This document shows, piece after piece, positions 25,163 to 34,739 of a stretch of DNA of 64,000 nucleotides. A program made the translations under genes and the position numbers. The notes beneath the pieces were generated by a model. The model was not told the origin of the DNA, ran no database searches, and saw only the letters and a program-made list of their open reading frames with translations. Within the stretch, counting starts at the first letter, position 1, and each line of letters opens with the position of its first letter. The stretch spans positions 248,001-312,000 of the forward strand of contig JARKPU010000051.1 in NCBI GenBank assembly GCA_029975055.1, in the 5' to 3' direction. The DNA is from Anaerolinea sp. (lineage in GTDB: Bacteria; Chloroflexota; Anaerolineae; Anaerolineales; Anaerolineaceae).

Positions 25163-25645
25163 ATGGCTATTCAAGTATTGAAGAGAGTGGACCATGCGGC
25201 GATCAAGGTGAACCAGCTAACGATCATCTTTCTCTGCATCCTTGCTTTCGTCTTCAACATGCCCTGGGTTGTTGCGCTGGTTGCTCTAGTGATGTTGGTA
25301 GGCGTTTTGCGAAAAGCACCGGGGTTTGATTTTGTTTATCGGTATGCTGCATTGCCCCTTGGCCTGGCGAAACCGGATATCCTGAGCGATCATCCGGAGC
25401 CACACCGGTTTGCTCAACTTCTAGGTGGTCTGGTGTTGACCGCTGGATCCATTAGTTTCCTGCTCGGCACAGCGGCTGCTGGTTGGGCAATGGTATGGCT
25501 TGTGATTGCACTGGCGGCTTTAAATGCTTTTGGCGGTTTTTGTGTAGGTTGTGCGCTGTACTACTGGTTCGGGCGATTATCCATTCCTGGATTTACCCGG
25601 CAGCCACCTGCAGGGAGTATCCCGGGTATGCGACCGGAGGGGTAA
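25163..25645 (+). CDS. DUF4395 membrane protein
   Basis: This 160-residue protein has about four hydrophobic helices and the DUF4395 features: VDHAAIKVNQ at the start, RKAPGFDFVYRYAALPLGLAKP in the loop and FCVGCALYYWFGR near the end. The Cys-x-x-Cys in the last helix (CVGC) is conserved in the family as I recall it. DUF4395 genes commonly stand beside thioredoxin genes, and here a thioredoxin-like gene follows 4 bp later, so it may be a membrane electron carrier. GGAGG precedes the ATG. Confidence 0.88.
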   Translation: MAIQVLKRVDHAAIKVNQLTIIFLCILAFVFNMPWVVALVALVMLVGVLRKAPGFDFVYRYAALPLGLAKPDILSDHPEPHRFAQLLGGLVLTAGSISFLLGTAAAGWAMVWLVIALAALNAFGGFCVGCALYYWFGRLSIPGFTRQPPAGSIPGMRPEG

Positions 25646-25649
25646 ACAA

Positions 25650-26065
25650 ATGAATATTGATATCCTAACTCGCCTCTATTTGGCATTGGGGATTGTTGCA
25701 GGAGGAATACTCCTCTATTTTCTGATGAACAAGTTCCTACTGATACGCACCCGTTCGGTCAAAGGTACCTTGCCCATCAGCGTTTCCGGGAAAGTGGCTG
25801 TTTTGTATTTCACCACTCCCAACTGTGCGCCATGCAAAACGATTCAGCGCCCTCTGCATTACGCAAGATAACGGATTTGCTGGGTCCAAAAATCCAGGTT
25901 GTGGAGATCGACGCATCGAATCAACCTGAAGTGGCCAGGCAATGGGGCGTATTGTCGGTACCGACAACCTTTGTGATTGACAAAAAAGGAAAAGCGCGTT
26001 TTGTAAATCATGGTGTGACCCGGGCCGATAAGCTGTTGCACCAGATCAGCCAGTTGGAAATTTAG
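25650..26065 (+). pseudogene. Membrane-anchored thioredoxin-like protein, frameshifted
   Basis: The first 73 codons encode a membrane helix and a thioredoxin strand ending at the active site NCAPCKTIQRP, then run into TAA at 25869-25871. The rest of the fold (ALRKITDLLG, GVLSVPTTFVIDKKGKARF) continues in another frame to 26065. The break is near 25849-25860 and is explained by one missing base. If joined, the protein would be about 138 residues. It follows DUF4395 closely. The cause could be a real mutation, a sequencing error, or, less likely, programmed frameshifting. Confidence 0.82.
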
Positions 26066-26084
26066 CAGGTAAAAGGAGCAAGTC

Positions 26085-26990
26085 ATGGAAATCGGATTGG
26101 TCGGATTAGGAAAGATGGGCGGTAATATGGTGCTGCGTTTGTTGAAAGGTGGGCACCGGGTCGTAGTATACGATGTTATCGAAGCGGCGATCGCTACTGC
26201 GGAGGTAGCTGGAGCTGTTGGCGCTCGCAGTCTGGGTGAGCTAGTTAAAAAGCTGCCGGCGCCCAGGTTGGTATGGGTCATGGTACCGTCTGGAAAAATC
26301 ACCGATGATACCATCCAGTCCATCGCTGAACATCTTGAATATGGCGATACGATCATCGACGGCGGCAATTCAAACTACAAGGATTCGCAGCGCCACGCAG
26401 CCGAACTGTCCACGAAAGGCATTCACTTCATTGATGTGGGGACCAGCGGCGGGGTATGGGGCCTGACCGAAGGATATAGCATGATGGTGGGCGGTGAGAA
26501 GGAGGTTGTTGAGCGCTACTGTTCCATCTTCGAAACATTGGCGCCCGCGCCAGATAAAGGCTGGGGGCATGTTGGGCCTGCGGGTGCAGGACACTATGTG
26601 AAGATGATTCACAACGGCATTGAATATGGCATGATGCAAGCCTATGCCGAGGGGTTTGAAATTCTCCAGGCGAAAAAAGAGTTTGGGCTGGACTTGCACA
26701 ATATTGCCGAAATATGGCGTCAAGGAAGCGTGATCCGGTCCTGGCTGTTAGATTTAACCTCGAACCTGCTTGCTACTGACCAGGACTTGAAAGATATCAA
26801 AGCCTGGGTGCCCGATTCGGGAGAGGGACGCTGGACTGTTTTTGAAGCAGTCGACTTGAATGTAGCCGCCCCGGTGATCACTCTGGCTTTGCAGCGCAGA
26901 CTTCGCTCGCGCAGCGAATCACCCTATTCAGACCGGTTGTTGGCGGCCCTTCGCAACCAATTCGGGGGGCACGCGGTTACGAAACTATAA
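26085..26990 (+). CDS. gnd: 6-phosphogluconate dehydrogenase (decarboxylating), short YqeC/GntZ type
   Basis: This 301-residue enzyme converts 6-phosphogluconate to ribulose 5-phosphate with NAD(P)H release. It has the N-terminal GLGKMGGNM cofactor motif, the substrate-binding IIDGGNSNYKDSQRH, GTSGGVWG and the catalytic VGPAGAGHYVKMIHNGIEYGMM. The length matches the short type of about 300 residues rather than the 470-residue form. With zwf and tal it completes much of the pentose phosphate pathway in this window. Confidence 0.95.
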   Translation: MEIGLVGLGKMGGNMVLRLLKGGHRVVVYDVIEAAIATAEVAGAVGARSLGELVKKLPAPRLVWVMVPSGKITDDTIQSIAEHLEYGDTIIDGGNSNYKDSQRHAAELSTKGIHFIDVGTSGGVWGLTEGYSMMVGGEKEVVERYCSIFETLAPAPDKGWGHVGPAGAGHYVKMIHNGIEYGMMQAYAEGFEILQAKKEFGLDLHNIAEIWRQGSVIRSWLLDLTSNLLATDQDLKDIKAWVPDSGEGRWTVFEAVDLNVAAPVITLALQRRLRSRSESPYSDRLLAALRNQFGGHAVTKL

Positions 26991-27071
26991 GAAGGCCTAG
27001 CCCGAAACCGATTTGCATGGATTTTTGTGAAAATCGATTGATGGTTGGAAATCTTAGCCGGTTTTGAAATG

Positions 27072-27102
27072 GGCCTGTTTCCTTTCATAAAGGAAACAGG
27101 CC
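27072..27102 (+). terminator. Strong hairpin between gnd and the TVP38 gene
   Basis: GGCCTGTTTCCTTT (27072-27085) and AAAGGAAACAGGCC (27089-27102) are perfect 14-bp arms around CAT. It lies 80 bp after gnd and 15 bp before the chosen start of the next gene. No U-run follows, so it may terminate weakly or shape the next gene's leader. Confidence 0.6.
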
Positions 27103-27116
27103 GAAGTGACTCTACG

Positions 27117-27836
27117 ATGGGCTCTAATAGACCTTCACAAAACAAACAAAATCATTCTTTCCTTACAAAAGAAAGAATCATTGCCGGCGTCGCCTGGATA
27201 ACGCTAGTATTCATTTATTGGTGGGTTACCAGTTTCTATCAACTCACTCCCGTTGATTTAATGAGAAGGGTGATTGGGTTTCTGGCTGGCAACCCAATCG
27301 GCGTTCTGTTTTATGTCGTATTGTATGTGATCCGCCCGTTGTTCTTATTCCCAGCCACCCTGGTTACCATGGCGGCCGGATTTCTTTATGGGCCAGTTTG
27401 GGGAATCGTTTTTGCAGTTGTTGCCAGTAATCTTTCCTCGATGGTTGCTTATTTTATTGGGCGTTTTTTCGGAAGGGCACTGATCGACCAATTTTGCAAA
27501 TATGATCTCGTCAGTCGATATGCAACCCGTCTTCGCAATAACAGTTTTGAAACCTCGTTGACTTTACGCTTCCTTTTTCTGCCGTATGATTTGGTGAGTT
27601 ATTTTTCTGGGTTTTTAAAGATCGATTGGCGCTGGTTTTTACTGGCGACGATTCTGGGTAGTATCCCCGGAACAATCTCATTTGGGCTAATCGGGGCAGC
27701 GCTTGATGAAGAATTTTCGGTGACATCAGTGTCGTTCAATCTCAACCTGATCATCATTTCAGGTTTGATGTTTGCATTGAGCATTCTGCTCTCCCGCTGG
27801 TTTCGAAAGCGGGAAGCAAAATCAGCCAATCATTAG
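27117..27836 (+). CDS. TVP38/TMEM64 (VTT domain) membrane protein
   Basis: This 239-residue protein is a paralog of the one at 12582: LFPATLVTMAAGFLYGP, YFIGRFFG, LRFLFLPYDLVSYFSGFLKI and ILGSIPGTI. About six helices are predicted. I use ATG 27117; the frame is open further upstream, but that part is the hairpin at 27072-27102 and would be coding by chance. Here it is not linked to a flavoprotein. A lipid transport role is inferred from the DedA superfamily. Confidence 0.88.
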   Translation: MGSNRPSQNKQNHSFLTKERIIAGVAWITLVFIYWWVTSFYQLTPVDLMRRVIGFLAGNPIGVLFYVVLYVIRPLFLFPATLVTMAAGFLYGPVWGIVFAVVASNLSSMVAYFIGRFFGRALIDQFCKYDLVSRYATRLRNNSFETSLTLRFLFLPYDLVSYFSGFLKIDWRWFLLATILGSIPGTISFGLIGAALDEEFSVTSVSFNLNLIIISGLMFALSILLSRWFRKREAKSANH

Positions 27837-27870
27837 CGCAGGATTTAATTTATGATGATGGATGGTTGGA

Positions 27871-28464
27871 ATGAACACACCCTCCCATGTTTTGATCAAT
27901 CTAGCCATTAAGCGTGCAGGCGGGAAAAGGGCTGCCAGTATTCCCTGGAAGGCATTCTTTTGGGGGAGTTTCATGCCTGACATCCCCTTTGGATTACTAT
28001 CGTTGGCAGCTACTTTCTATTATCGTATTATCCTGGGCAATCAGTCCCCTTATCTGATGGAGACGGTACTTCACCCGTTGTATTTCAATAATCCCTTATG
28101 GATCGCAACGCATAATATTCTGCATGCGCCATTGGCTTTGGGGACCTATCTGTTTTTGTTATGGCGCTGGCGAAATCGACCGGGGAAAGTTCAAAATTGG
28201 CTTTATTGGTTCTTCGTTAGCTGTAGTTTGCACGCTGGGATTGATATTCTGACGCATTTTGATGATGGACCAGTGCTGTTCTGGCCTTTGGATTGGAGTT
28301 TTCGATTTCACAGCCCAATCAGTTACTGGGATACGGCCCATTTTGGCAGTGAGTTTATGATCTTTGAATTGATATTGGATGCGGCATTGCTCGGGTATTT
28401 ACTTATCCCAATCATATCGAAATGGTACATTCGGAGAAAAGACACGAGCAAGCAGGATGCATGA
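27871..28464 (+). CDS. Multi-pass membrane protein, possibly a membrane-bound hydrolase
   Basis: This 197-residue protein has several hydrophobic helices and conserved-looking His/Asp positions: MNTPSHVLINLA at the start, FMPDIPFG, an HNILHAPLALG segment and HAGIDILTHFDDGP. This pattern recalls the YdjM/DUF457-type inner-membrane proteins called metal-dependent hydrolases, but I cannot confirm it. The start may also be ATG 27862. It lies 34 bp after the TVP38 gene and may be co-transcribed. Confidence 0.7.
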   Translation: MNTPSHVLINLAIKRAGGKRAASIPWKAFFWGSFMPDIPFGLLSLAATFYYRIILGNQSPYLMETVLHPLYFNNPLWIATHNILHAPLALGTYLFLLWRWRNRPGKVQNWLYWFFVSCSLHAGIDILTHFDDGPVLFWPLDWSFRFHSPISYWDTAHFGSEFMIFELILDAALLGYLLIPIISKWYIRRKDTSKQDA

Positions 28465-28640
28465 ACTGAACTCTCTCCGTTTTAGAGTGAGGGCGTAAGG
28501 ACATGTTTGCCGCCTTCTGCAGAAAACTGAAAGCCCGGGGTGAGGCGTGTAGCTTTTTTGGAAAATGATCACAGCGTAAGAATGAATGCCTGCATGTTGT
28601 CTAATGGTGAAGATACGTTATTTGTGAAAGGATTTATTCT

Positions 28641-28808
28641 GTGAAAAAGCACGTAAAAAACGAAAAAACCACAAAGTTGAGGGATATTTTGACTGGTTTC
28701 ATGGAGCTTTTGCGGAAGGCGGCAGGTATCCAATCGCAAAAAGTTCCGGTTTTGGTGCCAATTCCATACCAAAGAAAGGCAGTACGGAGTAAAAAGCAAA
28801 ATTCCTAA
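28641..28808 (+). CDS. Possible small basic protein
   Basis: GTG at 28641 is preceded by AAAGGA at workable spacing and opens 55 codons ending at TAA 28806-28808. The product is rich in Lys/Arg (MKKHVKNEKTTKLRDIL at the start, RKAVRSKKQNS at the end) and has no recognisable domain. It sits in the otherwise empty 340-bp convergent gap and its stop overlaps that of the thioredoxin-fold gene by four bases. The rest of the gap holds only AT-rich sequence. Confidence 0.35.
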   Translation: MKKHVKNEKTTKLRDILTGFMELLRKAAGIQSQKVPVLVPIPYQRKAVRSKKQNS

Positions 28809-29128
28809 AGCTTCTCCATGCCTGGCTTGAAACCGTTGATTTTGCTTCTCAACATAGAAACCGTCGGTGCGCCGCGCAGCCCATTTTCGGTGGCATAAAC
28901 GCGACACCCTAAGTGATAAGACTCGCGTTCCTCTGGCCACAGATCCTGCCCGTTGATCCGGAAAGATGGCGATCCCAGGAATTTTTCTGTCCTGGCTTCG
29001 TCGTCACTTTCGATTAAGATCAGCTGGATTTCAGCGTTTATTTGTCCTGCCCTTAAGGCTTCTTGCAGGTTTTTCAGGCCGGCTTCCCAGGATGGGCAGC
29101 CATTGAAATACAAAAGTTCAACATTCAT
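28805..29128 (-). CDS. Thioredoxin-fold family protein
   Basis: This 107-residue protein starts MNVELLYFNGCPSW, the characteristic beginning of a small thioredoxin-like family, sometimes annotated near alkylmercury lyase, with a single G-C-P-x-W site. It also has LGSPSFRINGQDLWPEE and RVYATENGLRGAPTVSML, whose proline after Gly-Ala resembles the thioredoxin cis-proline. The second active-site cysteine is missing from the motif; C at LGCRVYA could act instead. Its ATG overlaps the debranching-enzyme gene stop. Confidence 0.75.
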   Translation of the reverse strand: MNVELLYFNGCPSWEAGLKNLQEALRAGQINAEIQLILIESDDEARTEKFLGSPSFRINGQDLWPEERESYHLGCRVYATENGLRGAPTVSMLRSKINGFKPGMEKL

Positions 29129-31098
29129 GTTGTTGCCTTTCTTTCGAAATCATCGGTCTCGCGATAAACACGCAACAGTTCGGCGACACTCCAGGCTTGC
29201 GCAAAACAACCTCGCGGAGTGAATGGTGCATCGCCGTCAAAAATCTCGCTTATGCTTCCCAATCCGTGATCGGAAAGCTGAAGCAGCAGCGGCGTGAGGA
29301 AGCTGCGAGCCGCGGCTGGATTGTGGTAAACCTTCAAGTGCGCGCTGACAAACGGCCCGATTAGCCATGCCCACACAGTCCCCTGGTGATACGCGGCGTC
29401 ACGCTGGCGCATATTCCCGCCATAATGCCCAATGTAAGCAGGGTCTAGCGGCGAAAGGCTGCGCAGGCCGTGCGATGTCAGCAGGTGCCGGGCGCAAATA
29501 TCGACGACAGCCTTCTGCTTTGGACCGGGAAGCGGGCTGTGAAAAAGGGAAACCGCAAGAAGCTGGTTGGGTCTGAGGGAATCATCCGGCCCTTCAGGAC
29601 CATCGATAACGTCAAAGCAGTAAGCTACGCTCTCGTTCCAGAATTTCGTAAAGCTACTCATAACCTGTTGCGCCCGGGTTTCATAGCGATGCGCGGGTTT
29701 CCCTAATCTTTTGGCAAAATCTGCCATGCTGCGCAGGGCGTTATACCAGAGCGCATTTATCTCAACCGGCTTTCCTGTCCGCGGGGTAACCACCCATTCA
29801 CCAACTTTAGCATCCATCCAGGTGAGCTGCACGCCAGGTTCACCGGCATGAAGCAGGCCATCGGAGGGATCCATGTGAATATGATAGCGGGTGCCTTGTA
29901 TATGGCAAACAACAATTTCCTCCAGAACTGGATAAAGTTCTTCCAACAGCGGAACATCTCCAGTTGCTTCAAAATAAGCACGAACCGCTTCGAAGTACCA
30001 CAGGGTGGCATCGACCGTATTGTATTCGGGCGTCTCGCCAGCATCCGGGAAACGGTTGGGCAGCATGCCCTGTTCCACGTACTGGGCAAAGGTCCGCAAG
30101 ATACTGCGGGCGACATCAAACTGGCCGGTTGCCAGGGTTAACCCTGGCAGGCTGATCATGGTGTCTCTGCCCCAATCCCCAAACCAGGGATACCCGGCAA
30201 TGACGGAGTGTCCATTTGGATCGGCAGGCGTATTTCGCCGGACAATGAACGGTTCTGCGGCCAAAGCAAGTTGCTGGGGAAGGCCAGGGGCGAGACCGGT
30301 AATCGTTTTGTCATAGGTCTTTCTTTCTGCGAGCGCTGCCTGGCCATCCATGTTGGGTGCAGCTTCCGCACTGAGCATGAATGTGACTGTTTCGCCTTCT
30401 TGCAGGGTAAGGGTAAACTCGCCGGCAAACAAATGATCGTCAGAATCGGGCAATCCCCGGTAGCGTTCGATGCTCAGATCAAAATTACGAACCCATTCGT
30501 GCTGTACATCGACGATCCCTGCATCGCATAAAATGCGAAATGATTGCGCACCCTCAAAAGCAGTCACCTGTAATCCGTTGTTGATCTTCTCAATCTGCAT
30601 TGTCCAGCCATTTCCATGGGTTTCACCGTGATGATCCCGGAAATTGATCAGCGCCTTCACCTTGAGGGTCAGCGGTCGTGTGGCTCTCGCCAGGCGATAC
30701 TGCACGTAGGTGGTGTTCGCGCCAGGCTGCATCCAGATCCGTTTTTCGAGCTGTGCGTCCCCGAACGCGAAGATCCAGACGGGCATCGTCCCATCTAGGA
30801 AAAAGCGTTCGGTCTGCCGGTAACCGTGGGGATCGATGTGACCGCCCATCCAACGGTTGGTAAACAAGGGTGCCTGCTGTCCAGCATACTGGGCGGTTTC
30901 ATCGAATTTCGTGACCAACAGCGTGCGTCCTAATGGCGGTTGGGTCGCAGCGATTAACAGGCCGTGATAGCGGCGGGTGAGTAGATTGGCAACCGTACCC
31001 GATGCATACCCACCGATCCCATTGGTCACCAGCCATTCTTTCGTCTCAGCAATCGCCAGATTACCGCAAACATCCTGCCCAAAATCAATCTGTCTCAT
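29125..31098 (-). CDS. Amylo-alpha-1,6-glucosidase (glycogen debranching enzyme-like)
   Basis: This 657-residue protein has an N-terminal beta-rich domain (EWLVTNGIGGYASGTVANLLTRRYHGLLIAA) and a C-terminal alpha/alpha-barrel of the glycogen-debranching family: GYPWFGDWGRDTMISLPGL, NTVDATLWYFEA and YHQGTVWAWLIGPFV. The Asp and Glu residues in these segments are the expected catalytic and substrate contacts. It removes alpha-1,6 branch glucose from glycogen-like polymers in the cytosol. The neighbours NnrE and a GH63-like glucosidase are in the same direction. Confidence 0.92.
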   Translation of the reverse strand: MRQIDFGQDVCGNLAIAETKEWLVTNGIGGYASGTVANLLTRRYHGLLIAATQPPLGRTLLVTKFDETAQYAGQQAPLFTNRWMGGHIDPHGYRQTERFFLDGTMPVWIFAFGDAQLEKRIWMQPGANTTYVQYRLARATRPLTLKVKALINFRDHHGETHGNGWTMQIEKINNGLQVTAFEGAQSFRILCDAGIVDVQHEWVRNFDLSIERYRGLPDSDDHLFAGEFTLTLQEGETVTFMLSAEAAPNMDGQAALAERKTYDKTITGLAPGLPQQLALAAEPFIVRRNTPADPNGHSVIAGYPWFGDWGRDTMISLPGLTLATGQFDVARSILRTFAQYVEQGMLPNRFPDAGETPEYNTVDATLWYFEAVRAYFEATGDVPLLEELYPVLEEIVVCHIQGTRYHIHMDPSDGLLHAGEPGVQLTWMDAKVGEWVVTPRTGKPVEINALWYNALRSMADFAKRLGKPAHRYETRAQQVMSSFTKFWNESVAYCFDVIDGPEGPDDSLRPNQLLAVSLFHSPLPGPKQKAVVDICARHLLTSHGLRSLSPLDPAYIGHYGGNMRQRDAAYHQGTVWAWLIGPFVSAHLKVYHNPAAARSFLTPLLLQLSDHGLGSISEIFDGDAPFTPRGCFAQAWSVAELLRVYRETDDFERKATT

Positions 31099-31152
31099 AT
31101 GCCCAACCTTTCTTACTTGGCACGAACCGTGTAACCGCGAACGTCTTTTGCA

Positions 31153-31893
31153 TCACCACAGGCGAAGGATCTCACTTTCCGCAAACAGGGCCCCTACGAT
31201 CATCCCCGGGACCGCTTTTTCATATAGCTGTGGTGGGACACTGATATCGGCCAGGTAGAGTTCGCCCACAACCGGCTTTACATTTACGGCGCGCAGCCCT
31301 TCTTTGGGGAGCGCCAGAGTCAGCGTAGCGGTGGCCCGGATGGCCGGGTCATAAACGAACCCGGTGGTGGTATCCACACCCGACGGCGCATCCAGCGCCA
31401 AAACCGGGGCGGGCTGCTGGTTGGCCCAGCGGATCAGGTCCGCGGCAGATCCACGCGGAGCGCCTTTCAAGCTGTACCCGATCAGCCCATCGATCACCAG
31501 ATCGGATGGTTCACCGCTGAGGATCTCCTGTACCAAAGCAACTGGAATACCCATCCGCCTTACAATATCGAGCTGGTGCGCTGGAACCTGGGCGAAGTCT
31601 TCATCGGGCCGGCTGAGGAACACTTGCACCCTTGCACCCCAGTTGTGCAGCCGCCGGGCGCACACCAAAGCGCCGCCGCCGTTGCCGCCCGTTCCGGCCA
31701 GGACAACGATTTTCTTTCCGGTTGGGTCATCATCCAAAAAACGGACACGGGCAAGATGAGCCAGGTTCCGGCCGGCATTTTCCATCATCTGGATCAGTTC
31801 AATCTTGAAATCTTGCATCATGATCCGGTCCACCTCTACCATTTGTGCGGTGGTGAGGTAAGGAATATCTTGGGAAGTTTTTAAAATTTCCAA
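31153..31893 (-). CDS. nnrE: NAD(P)H-hydrate epimerase
   Basis: This 246-residue protein has the YjeF N-terminal fold: TTAQMVEVDRIM, MMENAGRNLAHLA, VVLAGTGGNGGGALVCARRL and a DAPSGVDTTTG segment with the metal/phosphate contacts. It repairs damaged NAD(P)H hydrates by epimerisation. The partner dehydratase domain (NnrD), often fused, is absent, so this is a stand-alone epimerase. It lies 54 bp before the debranching gene and 10 bp after the glucosidase gene. Confidence 0.88.
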   Translation of the reverse strand: MEILKTSQDIPYLTTAQMVEVDRIMMQDFKIELIQMMENAGRNLAHLARVRFLDDDPTGKKIVVLAGTGGNGGGALVCARRLHNWGARVQVFLSRPDEDFAQVPAHQLDIVRRMGIPVALVQEILSGEPSDLVIDGLIGYSLKGAPRGSAADLIRWANQQPAPVLALDAPSGVDTTTGFVYDPAIRATATLTLALPKEGLRAVNVKPVVGELYLADISVPPQLYEKAVPGMIVGALFAESEILRLW

Positions 31894-31903
31894 TGCCGTC
31901 CTC

Positions 31904-34627
31904 CTAAAGATGAACTGGTTCGGGCTGGATGTCTGTGGCAGTCAATGCTTGATTTGTGAAATGCGAGCTGCCGATCTGTTTCATCAGCATCGCGACCAGA
32001 CCTGTCCAACCGGTTTGGTGACTGGCTCCCAGTCCAGCGCCGTTGTCTCCGTGAAAGTATTCATAGAAGAGGATATGATCGCGCCAGTTTGGGTCATCCT
32101 GGAACATTCGTGACCCGCCAAATACCGGCCTTTCACCAGCCTCATTTCTTGTGAATAAACGAATCAGCCGTCTGGAGAGCTCCTCCGCGACTTGGTTGAG
32201 ATCCATCCAGTTCCCTGAACCGGTCGGACATTCTACTTTCAGATCCTCTCCATAATACCGGTAAAACTTTTGCAGCGACTCAATCATCAGAAAGTTGATC
32301 GGGAACCAGATGGGCCCGCGCCAGTTTGAGTTTCCACCAAAAAGACCGCTCTGCGATTCGGCTGCCTGGTAGCGGATTTCAAATGCTTGCCCACCATAAT
32401 GGAAGGTATATGGATTCGCCTGGTGGTATTTTGAGAGCGAGCGAATGCCATAATCGGAGAGAAACTCATCGGGATCCAGCATATAGCGGAGGACTTCGAC
32501 CAGGCGTTCGCGGGTCAGGGCAGAGACAATATGGCGTTTTCCTACTCCTTCAACGTCTAGGCTGGACATATTGCCGCTCAGATGCGGCCGCTGCTCGGTA
32601 AACCAGCCCATCCGCCGGGCAAAGTCGGGCTGTTGTTCCAGTGTTTCGGGTTCCAGTATCTCCACTGCCAGCAGCGGCATCAGGCCAACCAGCGAGCGGA
32701 CTTTTAATGGCAGGACACTCCCATCGGGCATATGCAGGGCGTCGTAGAAAAAGTGGTCGCTTTCATCCCACAAGCAGTGTCCCTGCCCTTCGCAGCTGGT
32801 CATGGCGCCCGCGATTCGCAGGAAATGCTCGTAAAATTTCGTGGCCAGATCCTGGTAGATTGGGTTCTCTACCGCCAACTCCAGGGCGATTTTCATCATC
32901 CCCAGGCTGTAAAAGGCCATCCAGGCAGTTCCATCCGATTGGTCGATGTGCCCGCCGGTCGGCAGGGCCGCGCTGCGATCAAAGATACTGATATTATCCA
33001 GGCCCAAGAATCCACCCTGGAAAATATTGTTGCCGTCTGCATCTTTCCGGTTGGTCCACCAGGTGAAATTGAGCAGCAGCTTGTGAAAAACGGCTTCCAG
33101 AAAACGGCGGTCGGGTTTGCCGGTCTGTTCTGCGTCAATTTCGTAGACCCGGCAGGCCGCCCAGGCATGCACCGGCGGGTTGACATCCCCAAAAGCCCAT
33201 TCATAGGAGGGCAGTTGTCCGTTGGGATGCATATACCATTCACGCGTCATCAAAACCAGCTGGCGCTTGGCGAAGTCTGGGTCAAGCAAGGTTAAGGGAA
33301 GGGTGTGAAACGCCAGATCCCAGGCGGCGTACCAGGGATATTCCCATTTATCCGGCATAGAAAGAATGTCAAAGTTATTGAGGTGCATCCAATCTCGATT
33401 GCGCTGAACCTTCCGGCTGCCAACAGCGATTGGCAAAACCGGGTCGCCCAGCAGCCACTGCTCTACGTCAAAATAATACAGCTGTTTGTTCCAAAGCATG
33501 CCGGCCAACGCCTGTCGAAAGATAAGCGCTTCGTCAGTGGTGATGCCAGACGGCTGTATCGCGGCATAAAACGCATCCGCTTCCTGAAGGCGCAGCGCAA
33601 AGATTTCGTGGAAACCCTCAAATGGATCTAGATGAGCTGCCTGGGACAACCGCAGGCGAACCGTTCTCGTTTCTTCTGCGCCAATGACTGCCCGGAAAAC
33701 GGCCGCTGCTTTGGTGCCCTTTTTCTCGGGGTTTATCGCCCCTTGTTCGTTCTGGATCAGGTAGCGGTGAAAGGAGTCTTTTTTGTACGGATGCGTGTTC
33801 GCCAGGCTAAAGATCCGGTCTGTGTTCGTCTCATTTTCTGTAAACCACAAATCATCTGCATTTTCGGCGTAAAGATAGTAGCTGCCCTGAACAGGATGGC
33901 TGGCCTGCACGACCATGCTGCTTTTTGCGCTGTCCATCTGCCGTAAACCAGGTTTTTCCGGTACAACGCCCATCGGGCCGGCTGGATAGCCCCAATCCCA
34001 GGTGTTGCGGTACCAAAGGGTGGGGAGCAGGCTCAATTCAGCCGGATTCGGTCCGCGGTTGGTGGCTGAAATTTGAATCAGCAGATCATTTTCATCTGCC
34101 TTGCCATACTCTATAACGACATCAAAATATCGATTGTCGTTGAAGATGCCTGTATCCAATAGTTCAAATTCAAAATCATGCCGTCCCCGGCGGCTGTTTT
34201 CAGAAACCAGCATATTGTAGGGAAATACGGACTGGGGATATTTGTACAGATATTTCATATAGCTGTGCGTAGGTGTGTTGTCAAGGTAGAAGTAGTACTC
34301 CTTGCCATCTTCACCGTGGTTGCCTTCCGGTCCAGAAAGGCCAAAGAGGCGTTCCTTGAGGATGGGATCCTTCTCGTTCCACAACGATAACGCGAAGCAT
34401 AAATATTGCTGCCGGTCGCTGATTCCTGCTAAACCATCCTCATTCCAACGGTATGCCCGGCTGCGAGCGTGATCATGCGGAAAATAGTCCCAGGAATTTC
34501 CAAACAGGCTGTAGTCTTCCCGAACTGTACCCCAGGCCCGCTCGCTCAGGTACGGTCCCCAGTTCTTCCAATTACTTTTTCGTTCATGATATGCGTTGAG
34601 TCGTTCATACTCATTGGTGTTGTTCAT
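31904..34627 (-). CDS. Glucosidase, GH63/MGH1-like
   Basis: This 907-residue enzyme has the features of the bacterial glucosidase family related to GH63 mannosyl-oligosaccharide glucosidase: WGPYLSERAWGTVREDYS at the start, KWEYPWYAAWDLAFHTLPL, GGFLGLDNISIFDRSAALP and NWRGPIWFPINFLMIESL. The conserved Asp in AWDLAF and acidic residues near the end fit a two-residue acid/base mechanism. It probably trims alpha-glucosides such as glycogen or trehalose-type sugars. It leads the three- or four-gene carbohydrate operon. Confidence 0.9.
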   Translation of the reverse strand: MNNTNEYERLNAYHERKSNWKNWGPYLSERAWGTVREDYSLFGNSWDYFPHDHARSRAYRWNEDGLAGISDRQQYLCFALSLWNEKDPILKERLFGLSGPEGNHGEDGKEYYFYLDNTPTHSYMKYLYKYPQSVFPYNMLVSENSRRGRHDFEFELLDTGIFNDNRYFDVVIEYGKADENDLLIQISATNRGPNPAELSLLPTLWYRNTWDWGYPAGPMGVVPEKPGLRQMDSAKSSMVVQASHPVQGSYYLYAENADDLWFTENETNTDRIFSLANTHPYKKDSFHRYLIQNEQGAINPEKKGTKAAAVFRAVIGAEETRTVRLRLSQAAHLDPFEGFHEIFALRLQEADAFYAAIQPSGITTDEALIFRQALAGMLWNKQLYYFDVEQWLLGDPVLPIAVGSRKVQRNRDWMHLNNFDILSMPDKWEYPWYAAWDLAFHTLPLTLLDPDFAKRQLVLMTREWYMHPNGQLPSYEWAFGDVNPPVHAWAACRVYEIDAEQTGKPDRRFLEAVFHKLLLNFTWWTNRKDADGNNIFQGGFLGLDNISIFDRSAALPTGGHIDQSDGTAWMAFYSLGMMKIALELAVENPIYQDLATKFYEHFLRIAGAMTSCEGQGHCLWDESDHFFYDALHMPDGSVLPLKVRSLVGLMPLLAVEILEPETLEQQPDFARRMGWFTEQRPHLSGNMSSLDVEGVGKRHIVSALTRERLVEVLRYMLDPDEFLSDYGIRSLSKYHQANPYTFHYGGQAFEIRYQAAESQSGLFGGNSNWRGPIWFPINFLMIESLQKFYRYYGEDLKVECPTGSGNWMDLNQVAEELSRRLIRLFTRNEAGERPVFGGSRMFQDDPNWRDHILFYEYFHGDNGAGLGASHQTGWTGLVAMLMKQIGSSHFTNQALTATDIQPEPVHL

Positions 34628-34739
34628 ACCGCTGGTCCTCGATAAAGTTGATATTGATCACGTTTCATAGACGATGCGGGATTGACGGTCCTTACGGGTA
34701 CGGGCTAAAGCGCAGGCTTTCTGGGTGGCTGGCATCAGG

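Noticed and set aside
25820..25871. Selenocysteine in the thioredoxin next to DUF4395
   Set aside because: Both active-site positions are cysteine codons and the break is a frameshift ending at TAA, not TGA.
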